Part shown: in pieces, positions 23,350 through 32,388 of the stretch
How positions within the stretch are numbered: position 1 is the first letter of the stretch
How the letters are laid out: each line of letters starts with the position of its first letter
Origin: Woeseiaceae bacterium
GTDB lineage: Bacteria; Pseudomonadota; Gammaproteobacteria; Steroidobacterales; Woeseiaceae
Assembly: GCA_021773055.1 (NCBI GenBank)
Contig: JAJFKV010000017.1
Coordinates: 1 to 64,000 of the forward strand
Length of the DNA stretch: 64,000 nucleotides
Direction: 5' to 3'
Notes under the pieces: model-generated
The model's database searches: none
The model's input: the letters and a program-made list of their open reading frames with translations, nothing else
Told to the model about the DNA's origin: nothing
Made by a program: the position numbers and the translations under genes

Positions 23350-26300
23350 CTAACGAGTACTAACCAGACCACTAAGAACGGCTGTCTCAGCTACCTCGTC
23401 GTTGACAGGCGGTAATTCGCCCGCTTCAGCAACACCCTTCCCATCGACGTCAATTTCCGGCGCGACGGGCATTCGGTACGCGAATACATCAATTGAACCA
23501 AGGAAGCCTTCGCTGCTTTCGTTCTTGGCGTATCGACCCGGCATCATTACCGCCAGCTCATTGAGGCTTTTCTGTACCCACGGGTTGTACACACCAGCCG
23601 CGAGCAACTCAAAGTTGGCCTCATGAACTTCGATGGCCCGCTCCTCGAAGGGCCATGCCTCTTCTTCGATGACCAGTTCATAATCGCTTTCCTCAGCGGC
23701 CGAAAGTCCTTCCGGGCGTTCCGATTCCATTAGCGCCGTGCTGAATTCACGATAGGTTTCGGCAATGTAGAACGTCGCGGCGGCAGTCACCTCGGCAACC
23801 TCATAGTCGACAAGTTTTTCGAAGGCCGCCAGGGCCGTGTCCATACGAGATTGTTTCTGCGCCAGGCTTTCCTCGAACGGCTGCACGAGCTTCAGCCCTG
23901 CAAATTGCTCAAAGGTTTGTTCCGCCAGCACCAGCGCTGCGCCGGCAGCCAGATAGCGACTGCGATCCGTTCTGTCGATTCCCGCTTCACTGTCAACGGC
24001 TACGATAGCGGCCAACTCTACAAAATAGCGTTGGTAATCGAGCTGTTCCAGAAAAATGTCTGACAGTCGTTTGCGGGTCTCTATGGCGTAGTCGATCGGC
24101 CGCGGATATTCATCCACGTACTGCTCGTAAACTCGCACCGCGTCGTCAACAACCATGGCCTCGTCATAGAGGTTGCCTGCGACCAGCAGAGCCTCCCGGC
24201 TTAAGTCGATGTCGTCTGACTCCAGAGAAATTCTCTCGTGCTCGGCGGCAGACCGAGAAAGCTGGCCGTCTTCCCGATAAATATTCGCCAGCTGTTTGGT
24301 CGCGTCGCCTTGCAGTTCATGCTCCGGATGTGACGTTCTGAATTCTTCGAGAACGTCAGCAGCCATTGTCCAGTCTTCCAGTTTAATTAGCGCCGCAGCC
24401 GCATCGTATTCCGCCGCCGTCCGGCTACTCGAACTTGGCGCCAGCGTCTTGATACGCAGGAAGTGATTTGCAGCCGCCCGATAATCTTCCAACAGATTAG
24501 CCTGCTCCGCCTGCTTGTAAATCGACGCAGCAAGACCATCGATGACTGCCTGCCGGGATTCGTCTTCTTCCGGCGTCAACTGCAGAACGTTGGCGTACGC
24601 GTGCTCGGCATTCTGGTATTCGGCGATATCAATCGACGAATGTGCGACGACTGCCCAGGCGGAGCGTCGCAAGCCCGGATCAGACGCGGGATAACGCTCG
24701 ACCAGTTTGCGGGCTGAATCGATCGCTCGCATGAAATTTTTCATCTCATAAAGATCGTCTGCAGCAGCGCCAAGAACTATGGGCGCCTGGTCATGTTCCA
24801 TGAATGCTTCTGCAAATCGCAACGAACTTTCTACGGTCAATTCCTTAACGTTACGCTGACCTGCGCCGGTTACGTGACTTAGCTCCTGGCGATAGGCGAA
24901 CACGGCTGCGTAGCCCGCCGCCGATGCCTGTTCGTGATCACTGTATTCGTAAGCCGTTCGCTCATATTCAAGCGCGGCGTCGCTAAAGTTCTCGTTCTCA
25001 AGCAGCAGGTCAGCCAGCCGGTAATTAGTCTGTGGCGACTCCTCATCGGCCGGGAATGAAGCGAGCAATTGTCGGTACCAACGATGCGCCTCGTCGAAAT
25101 TTCCTGCTTTTTCCTCAAGCAATACTTCGGTCTGGAAAAGGGCATGATAATGCCCGGCAAGATCGGCCAGGTTGGTCTTCAGGAAGCCCGTGACTTGCGA
25201 AGCACTTTCGACATCGTGACGATTCCAGTACTCCGATGACAGTGCGTAGCGAGTTGCGAATTCTTTCTTTGCCTCCACAACCAATAACGGAAAATCGGCT
25301 TCACCGAATATTTCGACGACCCGCATGTTGAAGTGCGGAGACTTTTGGTGGTACGGATTCAGCTCGATGAAAGAGCGGTAAACTGATGCCGCGTCGTCGT
25401 AACGCAGCTTTGTAAAGTAGAACTCTGCGAGGTTGCCGTAGATCTTGTCGGCGTAGCTTCGATGACCGTTTTCGGAGAAGTACTCGTCCACAAACTCGGG
25501 TTCGCCCAGATTGGAGAAGCTCAGGCTGATGACGCGGAACGTATCTGTCACACGATGCTCTTCGTTGTCGTCCTCGTGTTGCTCAAAGTCGTAGCCTATC
25601 GACTTTTGGTAGTCGAGCATCGCGACAAAGCTGTCCAGCGCCTCATCATAGAATTGCTGTTTGTAAAGCGCCCAACCCATCTTGTAGAGCGACAGCTCAT
25701 AATAGGACGAGCCCGGTCCCATGCGGATAACCGCACTGTAGGCGGACTCGGCGTCACGATAGCCCTTTCTGACGAAGTGATACTCACCGCGGCGGAATTG
25801 CACTTCATCGACGTACTTGGAGTGCGGGTATTCGCTGATGAAGCGATTCATAACCGCCATCGCTTCATCGGGTTGGCCAATCTCATCATACGCACGCGAC
25901 ATCTGGTAAAGCACCTTGTCGTTGCGCTCATAGTTCGGATAGGTTTCCAGGATTTGCTTGTAGGTCTCTATCGCTTCGCGTGGACCGGCTGGAATCGATT
26001 GTCCATCCACGGCAACCAGCTCTGCCTCTTCCCTGCCATCAGGGGCGAGAAACTCTGCCCGTTGAATTGCTCTGTGTTCGAATTCCCTGTCCGACTCTGA
26101 AAGTTCGACGGGTCCGTTTGACCGCTGGTCGGCCACGGCTTCGGCGCCCTGGCGGGCCGCTTCCGGGGCGACCATCGTCCGGGCTTCGCCTTCACCCAAT
26201 ACGCCATAGGCCTGCTCTAGCTGCAGATCCGCAAGACGACGCATTGCTTCGGGTGTCCTCGCGCTTTCTGATGTCTCCTCGAGGTAACGACGATAGCTCT

Positions 26301-26454
26301 GCGCGGCGCGCTCGAGACTGTCGTCCAGATAAACGTCATTGAGATCGGCCTTAACGTCGCCAAGCTCTGCCAGCGTCCCGGTCTTGACGGCGGATGAGCC
26401 GCAGGCTGTGAGCACGGTCGCAATAAATGCAGTTAGCAAAATCCTCCTGATCAT
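23350..26454 (-). CDS. Large TPR lipoprotein
   Basis: 1,034 residues. Lipobox LTACGSS at residues 15-21. The rest is a long alpha-solenoid of TPR-like helix pairs (for example ETYKQILETYPNYERNDKVL, ALDSFVAMLDYQKS, ALAAFEKLVDYEVAEV) covering about 40-950, with a conserved acidic tail. Long TPR proteins (AgmK/GltI in Myxococcus) are scaffolds of envelope-spanning motors. The gene overlaps the upstream TPR gene by four bases (ATGA). Its cellular role here is inferred only from context. Confidence 0.85.
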   Translation of the reverse strand: MIRRILLTAFIATVLTACGSSAVKTGTLAELGDVKADLNDVYLDDSLERAAQSYRRYLEETSESARTPEAMRRLADLQLEQAYGVLGEGEARTMVAPEAARQGAEAVADQRSNGPVELSESDREFEHRAIQRAEFLAPDGREEAELVAVDGQSIPAGPREAIETYKQILETYPNYERNDKVLYQMSRAYDEIGQPDEAMAVMNRFISEYPHSKYVDEVQFRRGEYHFVRKGYRDAESAYSAVIRMGPGSSYYELSLYKMGWALYKQQFYDEALDSFVAMLDYQKSIGYDFEQHEDDNEEHRVTDTFRVISLSFSNLGEPEFVDEYFSENGHRSYADKIYGNLAEFYFTKLRYDDAASVYRSFIELNPYHQKSPHFNMRVVEIFGEADFPLLVVEAKKEFATRYALSSEYWNRHDVESASQVTGFLKTNLADLAGHYHALFQTEVLLEEKAGNFDEAHRWYRQLLASFPADEESPQTNYRLADLLLENENFSDAALEYERTAYEYSDHEQASAAGYAAVFAYRQELSHVTGAGQRNVKELTVESSLRFAEAFMEHDQAPIVLGAAADDLYEMKNFMRAIDSARKLVERYPASDPGLRRSAWAVVAHSSIDIAEYQNAEHAYANVLQLTPEEDESRQAVIDGLAASIYKQAEQANLLEDYRAAANHFLRIKTLAPSSSSRTAAEYDAAAALIKLEDWTMAADVLEEFRTSHPEHELQGDATKQLANIYREDGQLSRSAAEHERISLESDDIDLSREALLVAGNLYDEAMVVDDAVRVYEQYVDEYPRPIDYAIETRKRLSDIFLEQLDYQRYFVELAAIVAVDSEAGIDRTDRSRYLAAGAALVLAEQTFEQFAGLKLVQPFEESLAQKQSRMDTALAAFEKLVDYEVAEVTAAATFYIAETYREFSTALMESERPEGLSAAEESDYELVIEEEAWPFEERAIEVHEANFELLAAGVYNPWVQKSLNELAVMMPGRYAKNESSEGFLGSIDVFAYRMPVAPEIDVDGKGVAEAGELPPVNDEVAETAVLSGLVSTR

Positions 26455-28334
26455 GGCGACACGTCCAGTCTCGCTTGCGCCTGGGTCGCCCGGTCGTAGC
26501 TGTCTGCCAGCGCGAATCTCGCTTTGTCGCCGTAGTTTTCGAGATGATCCCGACGCGCAACGAGTTCGTCGATCGCCAGCGCTTCAAGCAGATGACCCTG
26601 ACGAGCCATGAGCTGATCGATCTTCTCGACGGACTTGAGTACCTCCGCTCGCAGGCGTCTCATCGGCTTGTTGTAACCAACGAAGCTGTGCGTCACCGCC
26701 TGTCGGTTACGCACGTACTCGTCATACTCGTCCTGAACCATCGCCATAGCCTGGTCCAGGCTGCGCACGTTTTTGTCGAACTCGGTCAGTCGAGCGTGAT
26801 ATTCGGTGTACAGCGTGTAAGCCAAAATTCCCTTCAATCGCTGCAGACGTTGCTGGGCCGGCTCACTGCTAGTGGTGCCCAATGTCGCTATTTGCTCCTC
26901 AAGCACTTCGATGCGGGCGAGTATTGCCTGCTCTCCGGGCGTTGCCAGAAACTCTGGGCGCGGCGTCGTCAGCAGGTCGTCGCGGCGTTTGACGAGCATC
27001 TTGTGTTGCTCCGCGCGTAAACGCATGCGTGAATCCAGCTTGCGGAATTTCTCATCTATGTCAGGCAACAATGGCGCGTAGTGGCCTTCACGAATTTCGA
27101 CCATTTCGTCGAATGCATCGAATCCCCCGTTCCAGGTCAGCAGCTTGCGACGCAGGTCGGCAAGGTCCAGGTAATTTTGCAACCCGGTCTGAAAATCATG
27201 CGATGCCAGCAACTCCATCAGGTAGTAGGTTTCCGGCGCCTCGGGCAAATTTCTAAGACGAATCACCCAGTCCTTGTTTTGTCGGATTTCTTCGCGAATC
27301 AGCGCCTCAAGGAATCTGCCTTCTCGAATACTATCTATCGAGGTATCGAGCTTATTGATCTCGGCCCCAAACGAGTCGAGTGCGCGCCCATAATGAATTG
27401 CCGCTCGCCCGTGGATGTTCAGTTTGCCGTACGCATACGGAAGTGCGAGCAACGCCTCTTGCGTTGCGCTGTCCGTCACTTCACGATCAGCGAGAATGCT
27501 CCAGGGCACAACCGCACGCTCAAAGTCTTCGGCTGACATGCTGGCCCAGCCGGCGCTCAGCAAAGCCTGGTTTGAAAACGGCCCGTCCAGACGTACCCGG
27601 TTAAGTGGTGGTAGAGATCGCTCGAATTCGCCGTCTTCAAGCAGTATGGTGCCAAGCACAAGATTCGACTTGTCCCGAATGGCCAACTCACCCGGGTCAT
27701 CGGTTTGTATTTGTCCTGCCCGGTCGAGCTGCTGCATGGCGGCGGTCTTCTGACCATTTTGCAGGTAGGCGATACCGAGGTTGTAGGCCGCGAAGCCGCC
27801 GAACTCGTCAGAACCCTGCAGCCTCTTCAGGACTTCGACGGATTCGAGTTGCTTGCCCTCTGCAAGATAAACATTGGCGCGCAGGAACTCGATGTCATCG
27901 CGGATTTCATGTGGCACTTCACCATCAATGCGATCGAGCGCCAGCAGAGCATCTTCCATCTGTTGTTTCTGAAAGTGAATTCGAGCGAGTCGATAGGCCG
28001 CGTCGTTACGTATGACTTCATCTACAGCACCTTCGAGAACAGCCTTGATGGCACGCCCGGCACGATGGTGCATGCGGTAACGCAATTCGAAGTCGCCAAG
28101 CGAAAACTCGGCATCGTCGATGTGTACATACAATGAGTCCAGCTCGGGTTCATCAATCTGGTCGTGCTGCCAAACCTCAGTGTCCAGTCGTTCTAGTGCC
28201 TCGAAAAACTGTCCCTGGTGTGCATAGTAGAGCGCCTCGCCGAAATAGAGGTCTTTCGGTTCGTCGGGTCGAACTGGTGCCGCCGCGAAGAGAACAAGCA
28301 GCAGACCTGTCGCCAGGTTTGATGTCCGGAGCAC
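26451..28334 (-). CDS. Exported TPR/coiled-coil protein
   Basis: 627 residues. Signal peptide (about 1-23, ending APVRPDE without a lipobox Cys). TPR-like pairs at about 30-330 (EALYYAHQGQFFEALERLD, YNLGIAYLQNGQKTAAMQQLD) are followed by helical, coiled-coil-prone sequence rich in R, E and L (about 400-610). It is probably a periplasmic scaffold. It begins four bases after the first small gene of the operon and overlaps the next by four bases. Confidence 0.84.
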   Translation of the reverse strand: MLRTSNLATGLLLVLFAAAPVRPDEPKDLYFGEALYYAHQGQFFEALERLDTEVWQHDQIDEPELDSLYVHIDDAEFSLGDFELRYRMHHRAGRAIKAVLEGAVDEVIRNDAAYRLARIHFQKQQMEDALLALDRIDGEVPHEIRDDIEFLRANVYLAEGKQLESVEVLKRLQGSDEFGGFAAYNLGIAYLQNGQKTAAMQQLDRAGQIQTDDPGELAIRDKSNLVLGTILLEDGEFERSLPPLNRVRLDGPFSNQALLSAGWASMSAEDFERAVVPWSILADREVTDSATQEALLALPYAYGKLNIHGRAAIHYGRALDSFGAEINKLDTSIDSIREGRFLEALIREEIRQNKDWVIRLRNLPEAPETYYLMELLASHDFQTGLQNYLDLADLRRKLLTWNGGFDAFDEMVEIREGHYAPLLPDIDEKFRKLDSRMRLRAEQHKMLVKRRDDLLTTPRPEFLATPGEQAILARIEVLEEQIATLGTTSSEPAQQRLQRLKGILAYTLYTEYHARLTEFDKNVRSLDQAMAMVQDEYDEYVRNRQAVTHSFVGYNKPMRRLRAEVLKSVEKIDQLMARQGHLLEALAIDELVARRDHLENYGDKARFALADSYDRATQAQARLDVSP

Positions 28335-28337
28335 GAT

Positions 28338-28865
28338 TTACCAGTCTCCGACCCTGATTCCGTCGCTCCCGAAACCGGGTCCCGCGAGCGTAATGCCCAG
28401 CGCTTTGGGCTTGATGCCCTTGGTAAAGACAAAGCTGCCAGATTCATTAAAATCCTTTCCGCTCTTAAGCTTACCGATCATGGTTACCTGGAGCTGGTGG
28501 TCGCCCGTTATCAGATTGCCGGTATATATTTTTTGCACTCCGCCGTTTTGCAGCGCATCCAGCTCCTTAAAGCTGTAAATGTGATGCGTGGCGAGCTCAC
28601 CGTTAATTTCGACCTGAACGGCGTCCAGTCGGAATTCATCCTGCGGAGCGATCGACACGAACAACGCGACTTGAGTGTGAGAGGGATACAGTAAACGTTC
28701 TTCCAGCGTATTCAGCTCAGAAGCGATGCTAAGCACGTCGGACTTAATTTCCTGCACCTGGCCGTCCAGGCTCCGTATGTTGTCGCCAGACAAGTCCTGT
28801 GCGGCACCCAGCATTGGTATTCCTGCAAACAGCAGCAATAGTGCATTAAGCGATAGCTTCAACAT
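28338..28865 (-). CDS. Exported protein, first gene of the motor operon
   Basis: 175 residues; family not recognised. Signal peptide (MLKLSLNALLLLFAGIPMLGAAQ), a short coiled coil (about 25-58, QVQEIKSDVLSIASELNTLEE), then a compact beta-rich domain (VALFVSIAPQDEFRLDAVQVEINGE, HQLQVTMIGKLKSGKDF). The domain looks like a periplasmic sandwich. It heads the operon and would be translated first from the structured leader at 28,923-28,989. Confidence 0.8.
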   Translation of the reverse strand: MLKLSLNALLLLFAGIPMLGAAQDLSGDNIRSLDGQVQEIKSDVLSIASELNTLEERLLYPSHTQVALFVSIAPQDEFRLDAVQVEINGELATHHIYSFKELDALQNGGVQKIYTGNLITGDHQLQVTMIGKLKSGKDFNESGSFVFTKGIKPKALGITLAGPGFGSDGIRVGDW

Positions 28866-28922
28866 CGTCCAATTCCTTTTGGTCTTACATAATCCTGTGG
28901 TTCAAAACCACCGCATACGACA

Positions 28923-28989
28923 GGCGCAGCACATCCTTCGGTTCATGCCAGTTTCAAGGATGTGTGGCGGTACGTCTGTGAACTGCGCC
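28923..28989 (-). promoter_or_regulatory. Structured leader of the motor operon
   Basis: On the reverse strand an outer stem GGCGCAG / CTGCGCC (7 bp) encloses an 18-nt asymmetric bulge and an inner stem CACATCCTT / AAGGATGTG (9 bp, perfect) with a 17-nt loop. It ends 58 nt before the first start codon. There is no U-tract. It may be a cis-regulatory RNA or a protein-binding dyad. It does not match a riboswitch I can name. Confidence 0.45.
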
Positions 28990-29030
28990 TCAAATCAGTC
29001 CCGTATCAGAATGTGAGAGGTTCCAGCGCC

Positions 29031-29243
29031 ATGCTTGTGAATAAGCGGGGAATGTGGGGGCGCTCCTTGAATTCTGACCTGTTGCAGGGCTTCTATCTCG
29101 GTAATCTGCTCATTGAGCCACTCAAGGGCCAGATCACTGATCGTGTCGGATCCAGGCACTTACCGCCAAAGGCGGTCGACAACTTAAGTCTTGCTCCCCA
29201 AGATGCTTGCAATCTCATCATGAGATTGGACGACTCGGAATAA
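29031..29243 (+). pseudogene. Relic of a winged-helix (OmpR/CadC-type) regulator
   Basis: A 70-residue frame with GFYLGNLLIEPLKGQ and VGSRHLPPKAVD, the N-terminal hairpin and first helices of a Trans_reg_C DNA-binding domain such as those at the front of CadC-type TPR regulators. After PPKAVD the frame degrades (NLSLAPQDACNLIMRLDDSE resembles the normal LLCLA..PG.LVTRDDL segment), then stops. The recognition helix and everything after it are missing. The surroundings 28,990-29,305 hold nothing else except a terminator. Called a pseudogene on similarity by eye. Confidence 0.5.
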
Positions 29244-29269
29244 AAAAAGGCCGGGCAAAAGCCCGGCCT
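29242..29269 (-). terminator. Terminator of the alanine dehydrogenase gene
   Basis: Perfect 9-bp stem AGGCCGGGC / GCCCGGCCT with TTTT loop, followed by TTTTTT on the reverse strand. It is 37 bp beyond the ald stop. Confidence 0.85.
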
Positions 29270-29305
29270 CAAAAATGCCTAATCCTGAATCGGGGGAGAT
29301 GGGGA

Positions 29306-30427
29306 TCAGGCCGCCTTCAGAGCGTCCGCGGCTGACAGGTAGTCATAACCGAGGTCACGGGCGACAGCCTCGTGATTTACGTGCCCTGAATGAACGTTCA
29401 GGCCATTCGCCAGGTGCGGGTCGCGCTCGAGCGCCACCTTCCAGCCAAGATTAGCCAGTGATTTGACGAACGGCAGTGTTGCGTTCGTCAAAGCGTAGGT
29501 ACTGGTACGAGGCACAGCGCCCGGCATGTTGGTTACGCAGTAGTGCACAACGTCGTCGACCACATAGGTCGGCTCGGCGTGCGACGTTGGCTTGCTGGTT
29601 TCGAAGCAACCACCCTGGTCGATAGAGATATCAACCATGACTGAGCCAGGCTGCATGTCTTTGATGTTTTGTGCAGAGACAAGCTTGGGCGCTGCGGCGC
29701 CGGCGATTAGTACCGCACCGATAATAAGGTCTGCTTTAGGCGCCAACTCATCAATAGCGTGCTTGGTCGAATACACCGTGTGCACGCGTCCGCCCCAAAT
29801 GTCGTCGAGTTCACGCAAGCGAGGCAATGAACGGTCGAGGATCGTAACGTTAGCGCCAAGGCCAACCGCCATATCAGCTGCGTTTGCGCCTGAAACTCCG
29901 CCGCCGATAACCAATACGTTCGCAGGTTGCACGCCGGGCACGCCGCCGAGCAACTTGCCACAACCGCCATTCGCCTTTTGCAATGCAAATGCGCCGGCCT
30001 GGATAGACAGGCGACCAGCAACCTCGGACATAGGCGTCAAGAGCGGCAAAGAGCCGTCATCTGCCGTGACTGTTTCGTAAGCAATTGCCGTGGAGCCTGA
30101 CTTGATCAGCGCTTCGGTCTGATCCGCGTCCGCCGCCAGGTGCAGGTAGGTGAAAAGCACCTGTCCCGGGCGCAGCATCGCGCATTCGTGCAGCTGCGGC
30201 TCTTTAACTTTTACGATCATGTCGGCAGCGGCGAATACTTCTTCCGGTGTCGCTACAACCGTCGCGCCTACAGCCTCATAGGCCGCATCTGTTTCGCCGA
30301 TGCCAACTCCGGCATTCGTCTCAACGATAACTTCATGGCCGTCACCTATTACCTCGTGAACGCCCGCCGGTGTCATGCCGACGCGAAACTCGAGGGTCTT
30401 AATCTCTTTTGGTACGCCAATCTTCAT
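29306..30427 (-). CDS. ald: Alanine dehydrogenase
   Basis: 373 residues, the usual length. MKIGVPKEIKTLEFRVGMTP is the family N-terminus with the substrate-binding Arg. The NAD-binding Rossmann motif VLVIGGGVSGANAADMAVGLG (about 168-188) is intact, and catalytic residues His (TYLHLA) and Asp (DISIDQGG) are visible. The cytoplasmic enzyme converts L-alanine reversibly to pyruvate and ammonia. GGAGAGAG precedes the ATG. It is divergent from an Lrp-type regulator. Confidence 0.97.
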   Translation of the reverse strand: MKIGVPKEIKTLEFRVGMTPAGVHEVIGDGHEVIVETNAGVGIGETDAAYEAVGATVVATPEEVFAAADMIVKVKEPQLHECAMLRPGQVLFTYLHLAADADQTEALIKSGSTAIAYETVTADDGSLPLLTPMSEVAGRLSIQAGAFALQKANGGCGKLLGGVPGVQPANVLVIGGGVSGANAADMAVGLGANVTILDRSLPRLRELDDIWGGRVHTVYSTKHAIDELAPKADLIIGAVLIAGAAAPKLVSAQNIKDMQPGSVMVDISIDQGGCFETSKPTSHAEPTYVVDDVVHYCVTNMPGAVPRTSTYALTNATLPFVKSLANLGWKVALERDPHLANGLNVHSGHVNHEAVARDLGYDYLSAADALKAA

Positions 30428-30570
30428 GGTCTCTCTCCAAACCGGAAATAATCAGTTTCTGTGGCAACAATACGCATCTGACAGGCGCAGCCGCTTGCGA
30501 AAAAGGTGACAAAATTGCATTAATATGGCATTTTCTGCGGTCTTGATACGTTTTTGAGCAAGTTTCTGCG
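30428..30570. promoter_or_regulatory. Divergent ald/lrp control region
   Basis: This 143-bp AT-richer gap separates divergently read ald and its Lrp-type neighbour and must hold both promoters. An incomplete dyad TGCATTAATATGGCA at 30,516-30,530 fits the loose AT-centred sites bound by Lrp/AsnC proteins. Regulation of ald by this Lrp protein is inferred from the arrangement, common in this family. Confidence 0.45.
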
Positions 30571-31032
30571 ATGTCATTGGACAGATTCGACAAATTAATT
30601 CTCAACGAGCTGCAAAAAGACGGCCGTATCAGTAACGTACAGCTGGCCAATGTTGTCAGCCTGTCCGAATCCGCCTGCCTGCGACGCGTCCGGTCCCTGG
30701 AGGAGTCGGGCATGATCGAGCGCTACGCCGCCCTTATTAGCCAGCGAAAAGTCGGCCTGCCCGGTAACGTATTCGTCCACATCGGTCTGCTTCGCGAGGA
30801 AGAAAGCGAGCTCGCGGCGTTCGAGGATGCCGTCAGAAATATCCCCGAGGTGATGGAGTGCTACCTCATGACAGGAGAGTTCGATTACCTGTTACGTGTC
30901 GTGGTTTCGGATATGGCAGATTTTGAGCGATTGCACCGCGACGCCCTGACCCGCCTGCCGGGAGTCGCGCGTGTGAACTCCAGCGTAACCATTCGCACGG
31001 TACAAAAGAAAACGGAGCTGCCGTTACATTAG
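30571..31032 (+). CDS. Lrp/AsnC-family transcriptional regulator
   Basis: 153 residues, family length. N-terminal helix-turn-helix (DRFDKLILNELQKDGRISNVQLANVV...SESACLRRVRSLEESGMI, residues 3-58) and C-terminal RAM/AsnC ligand domain (about 65-145, ECYLMTGEFDYLLRVVVSD). It probably senses alanine or leucine and controls ald, which is transcribed away from it. A 6-bp hairpin GCAACG/CGTTGC lies directly after the stop (31,034-31,048) but has no U-tract. Confidence 0.92.
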   Translation: MSLDRFDKLILNELQKDGRISNVQLANVVSLSESACLRRVRSLEESGMIERYAALISQRKVGLPGNVFVHIGLLREEESELAAFEDAVRNIPEVMECYLMTGEFDYLLRVVVSDMADFERLHRDALTRLPGVARVNSSVTIRTVQKKTELPLH

Positions 31033-31131
31033 CGCAACGGCCCGTTGCCGAAATAATCCGGTGACTGGTGGGGTCTCATTGATTGCGGTACGGTAATTCA
31101 ACTACGCCAACCTCTAATTCAGGATATCCCC

Positions 31132-32388
31132 ATGGCTTCGCGTTTAGCCGAGAAAACAATCCCCGCTCTACTCGAGCAATTCAAGACAACCCGTGAGCAG
31201 TCGCTGGCCCTGATTGCAGACTTGCAGCCCGAGGACACGGTGGTGCAGTCGATGCCAGACGTCAGCCCGACGAAGTGGCACCTGGCACATGTCACCTGGT
31301 TTTTCGAACGCTTTGTGCTTGAGCCCGGATTGCGCAATTACAGTCGCTTCGACGACCAGTATCACTACCTGTTCAACTCTTATTACTACACCGCCGGGCA
31401 AATGCATGCGCGGCCGAAACGTGGTTTGTTGTCGCGGCCAACACTTACTCAGGTTCTCGACTACCGCTCTTATGTCGACACCGCCATACAGCAGTTACTG
31501 CAAACGGACGCCGCGGACGAACACATTATTAAGGTCATCAAGATTGGCCTGAACCACGAGCAGCAGCATCAGGAATTAATGCTGACAGATATCAAGCACG
31601 TTTTTTCCTGCAGCCCCTTGCGGCCACCGGTATCACGAACGCTCGATGACGCCGTAACAACCGAGGTGGCGCCGTACTCATTCGCAGATGGAGACGCAGG
31701 CATTCGCTCGGTCGGCCATGCCGGCGACGGCTTTGCGTTTGATAATGAAACGCCACGGCATGACGTGTTACTGCAACCGCACCGCATCGGCAATCGGCTT
31801 GTAACAAACGGCGAGTATCGCGAGTTTATTCATGATGGCGGATACGACGACAGCGAGCTTTGGTTGTCCGACGGCTGGGCTACGATCAACGAGCGCGGCT
31901 GGCGCAGACCACTGTACTGGGACGAAGAGCTCGACACGGAATTCACCCTTGGCGGTGACAAGGAAATTGATGACAACGCACCCGTTTGCCACGTCAGTTA
32001 CTACGAGGCCGACGCGTTCGCCCGCTGGTCCGGTGCTCGACTGCCGACGGAGTTCGAGTGGGAAAACGCCGCGCAAAAACATGACAGAGGCGGTAATCTT
32101 CTGGAGAGCAACCACTGGCATCCTGTCGCAGCGGAGGGCCCGCAGTTTTTTGGCGACGTGTGGGAGTGGACATCTTCATCCTATGCGCCCTACCCCGGCT
32201 TCAAGCCGCTGGAAGGGACGCTCGGTGAATATAACGGCAAATTTATGTGCAACCAGATGACCGTTCGAGGTGGCTCCTGCGTAACAGCGCGTGACCATAT
32301 TCGAGCCAGTTATCGCAGCTTTTTTTACCCGGACGCCCGTTGGCAGTTCCTGGGAATTCGACTCGCAAAGGATGGTCATGGCGGTTAG
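31132..32388 (+). CDS. egtB: EgtB-like iron-dependent sulfoxide synthase (ergothioneine pathway)
   Basis: 418 residues. N-terminal DinB-like domain with the three-His iron site (KWHLAHVTWF and NHEQQHQEL) and C-terminal formylglycine-generating-enzyme-like domain (RLPTEFEWENA, GDVWEWTSSSY, VRGGSCVT). EgtB joins hercynine to a sulfur donor (cysteine or gamma-glutamylcysteine) using O2. It overlaps egtD by 11 bases, giving a two-gene egtBD unit. No egtC or egtE is present here. Confidence 0.93.
   Translation: MASRLAEKTIPALLEQFKTTREQSLALIADLQPEDTVVQSMPDVSPTKWHLAHVTWFFERFVLEPGLRNYSRFDDQYHYLFNSYYYTAGQMHARPKRGLLSRPTLTQVLDYRSYVDTAIQQLLQTDAADEHIIKVIKIGLNHEQQHQELMLTDIKHVFSCSPLRPPVSRTLDDAVTTEVAPYSFADGDAGIRSVGHAGDGFAFDNETPRHDVLLQPHRIGNRLVTNGEYREFIHDGGYDDSELWLSDGWATINERGWRRPLYWDEELDTEFTLGGDKEIDDNAPVCHVSYYEADAFARWSGARLPTEFEWENAAQKHDRGGNLLESNHWHPVAAEGPQFFGDVWEWTSSSYAPYPGFKPLEGTLGEYNGKFMCNQMTVRGGSCVTARDHIRASYRSFFYPDARWQFLGIRLAKDGHGG

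Noticed and set aside
25462..26100. Forward-strand open frame of 212 codons
   Set aside because: Antisense to the large TPR gene; no motif or start signal.
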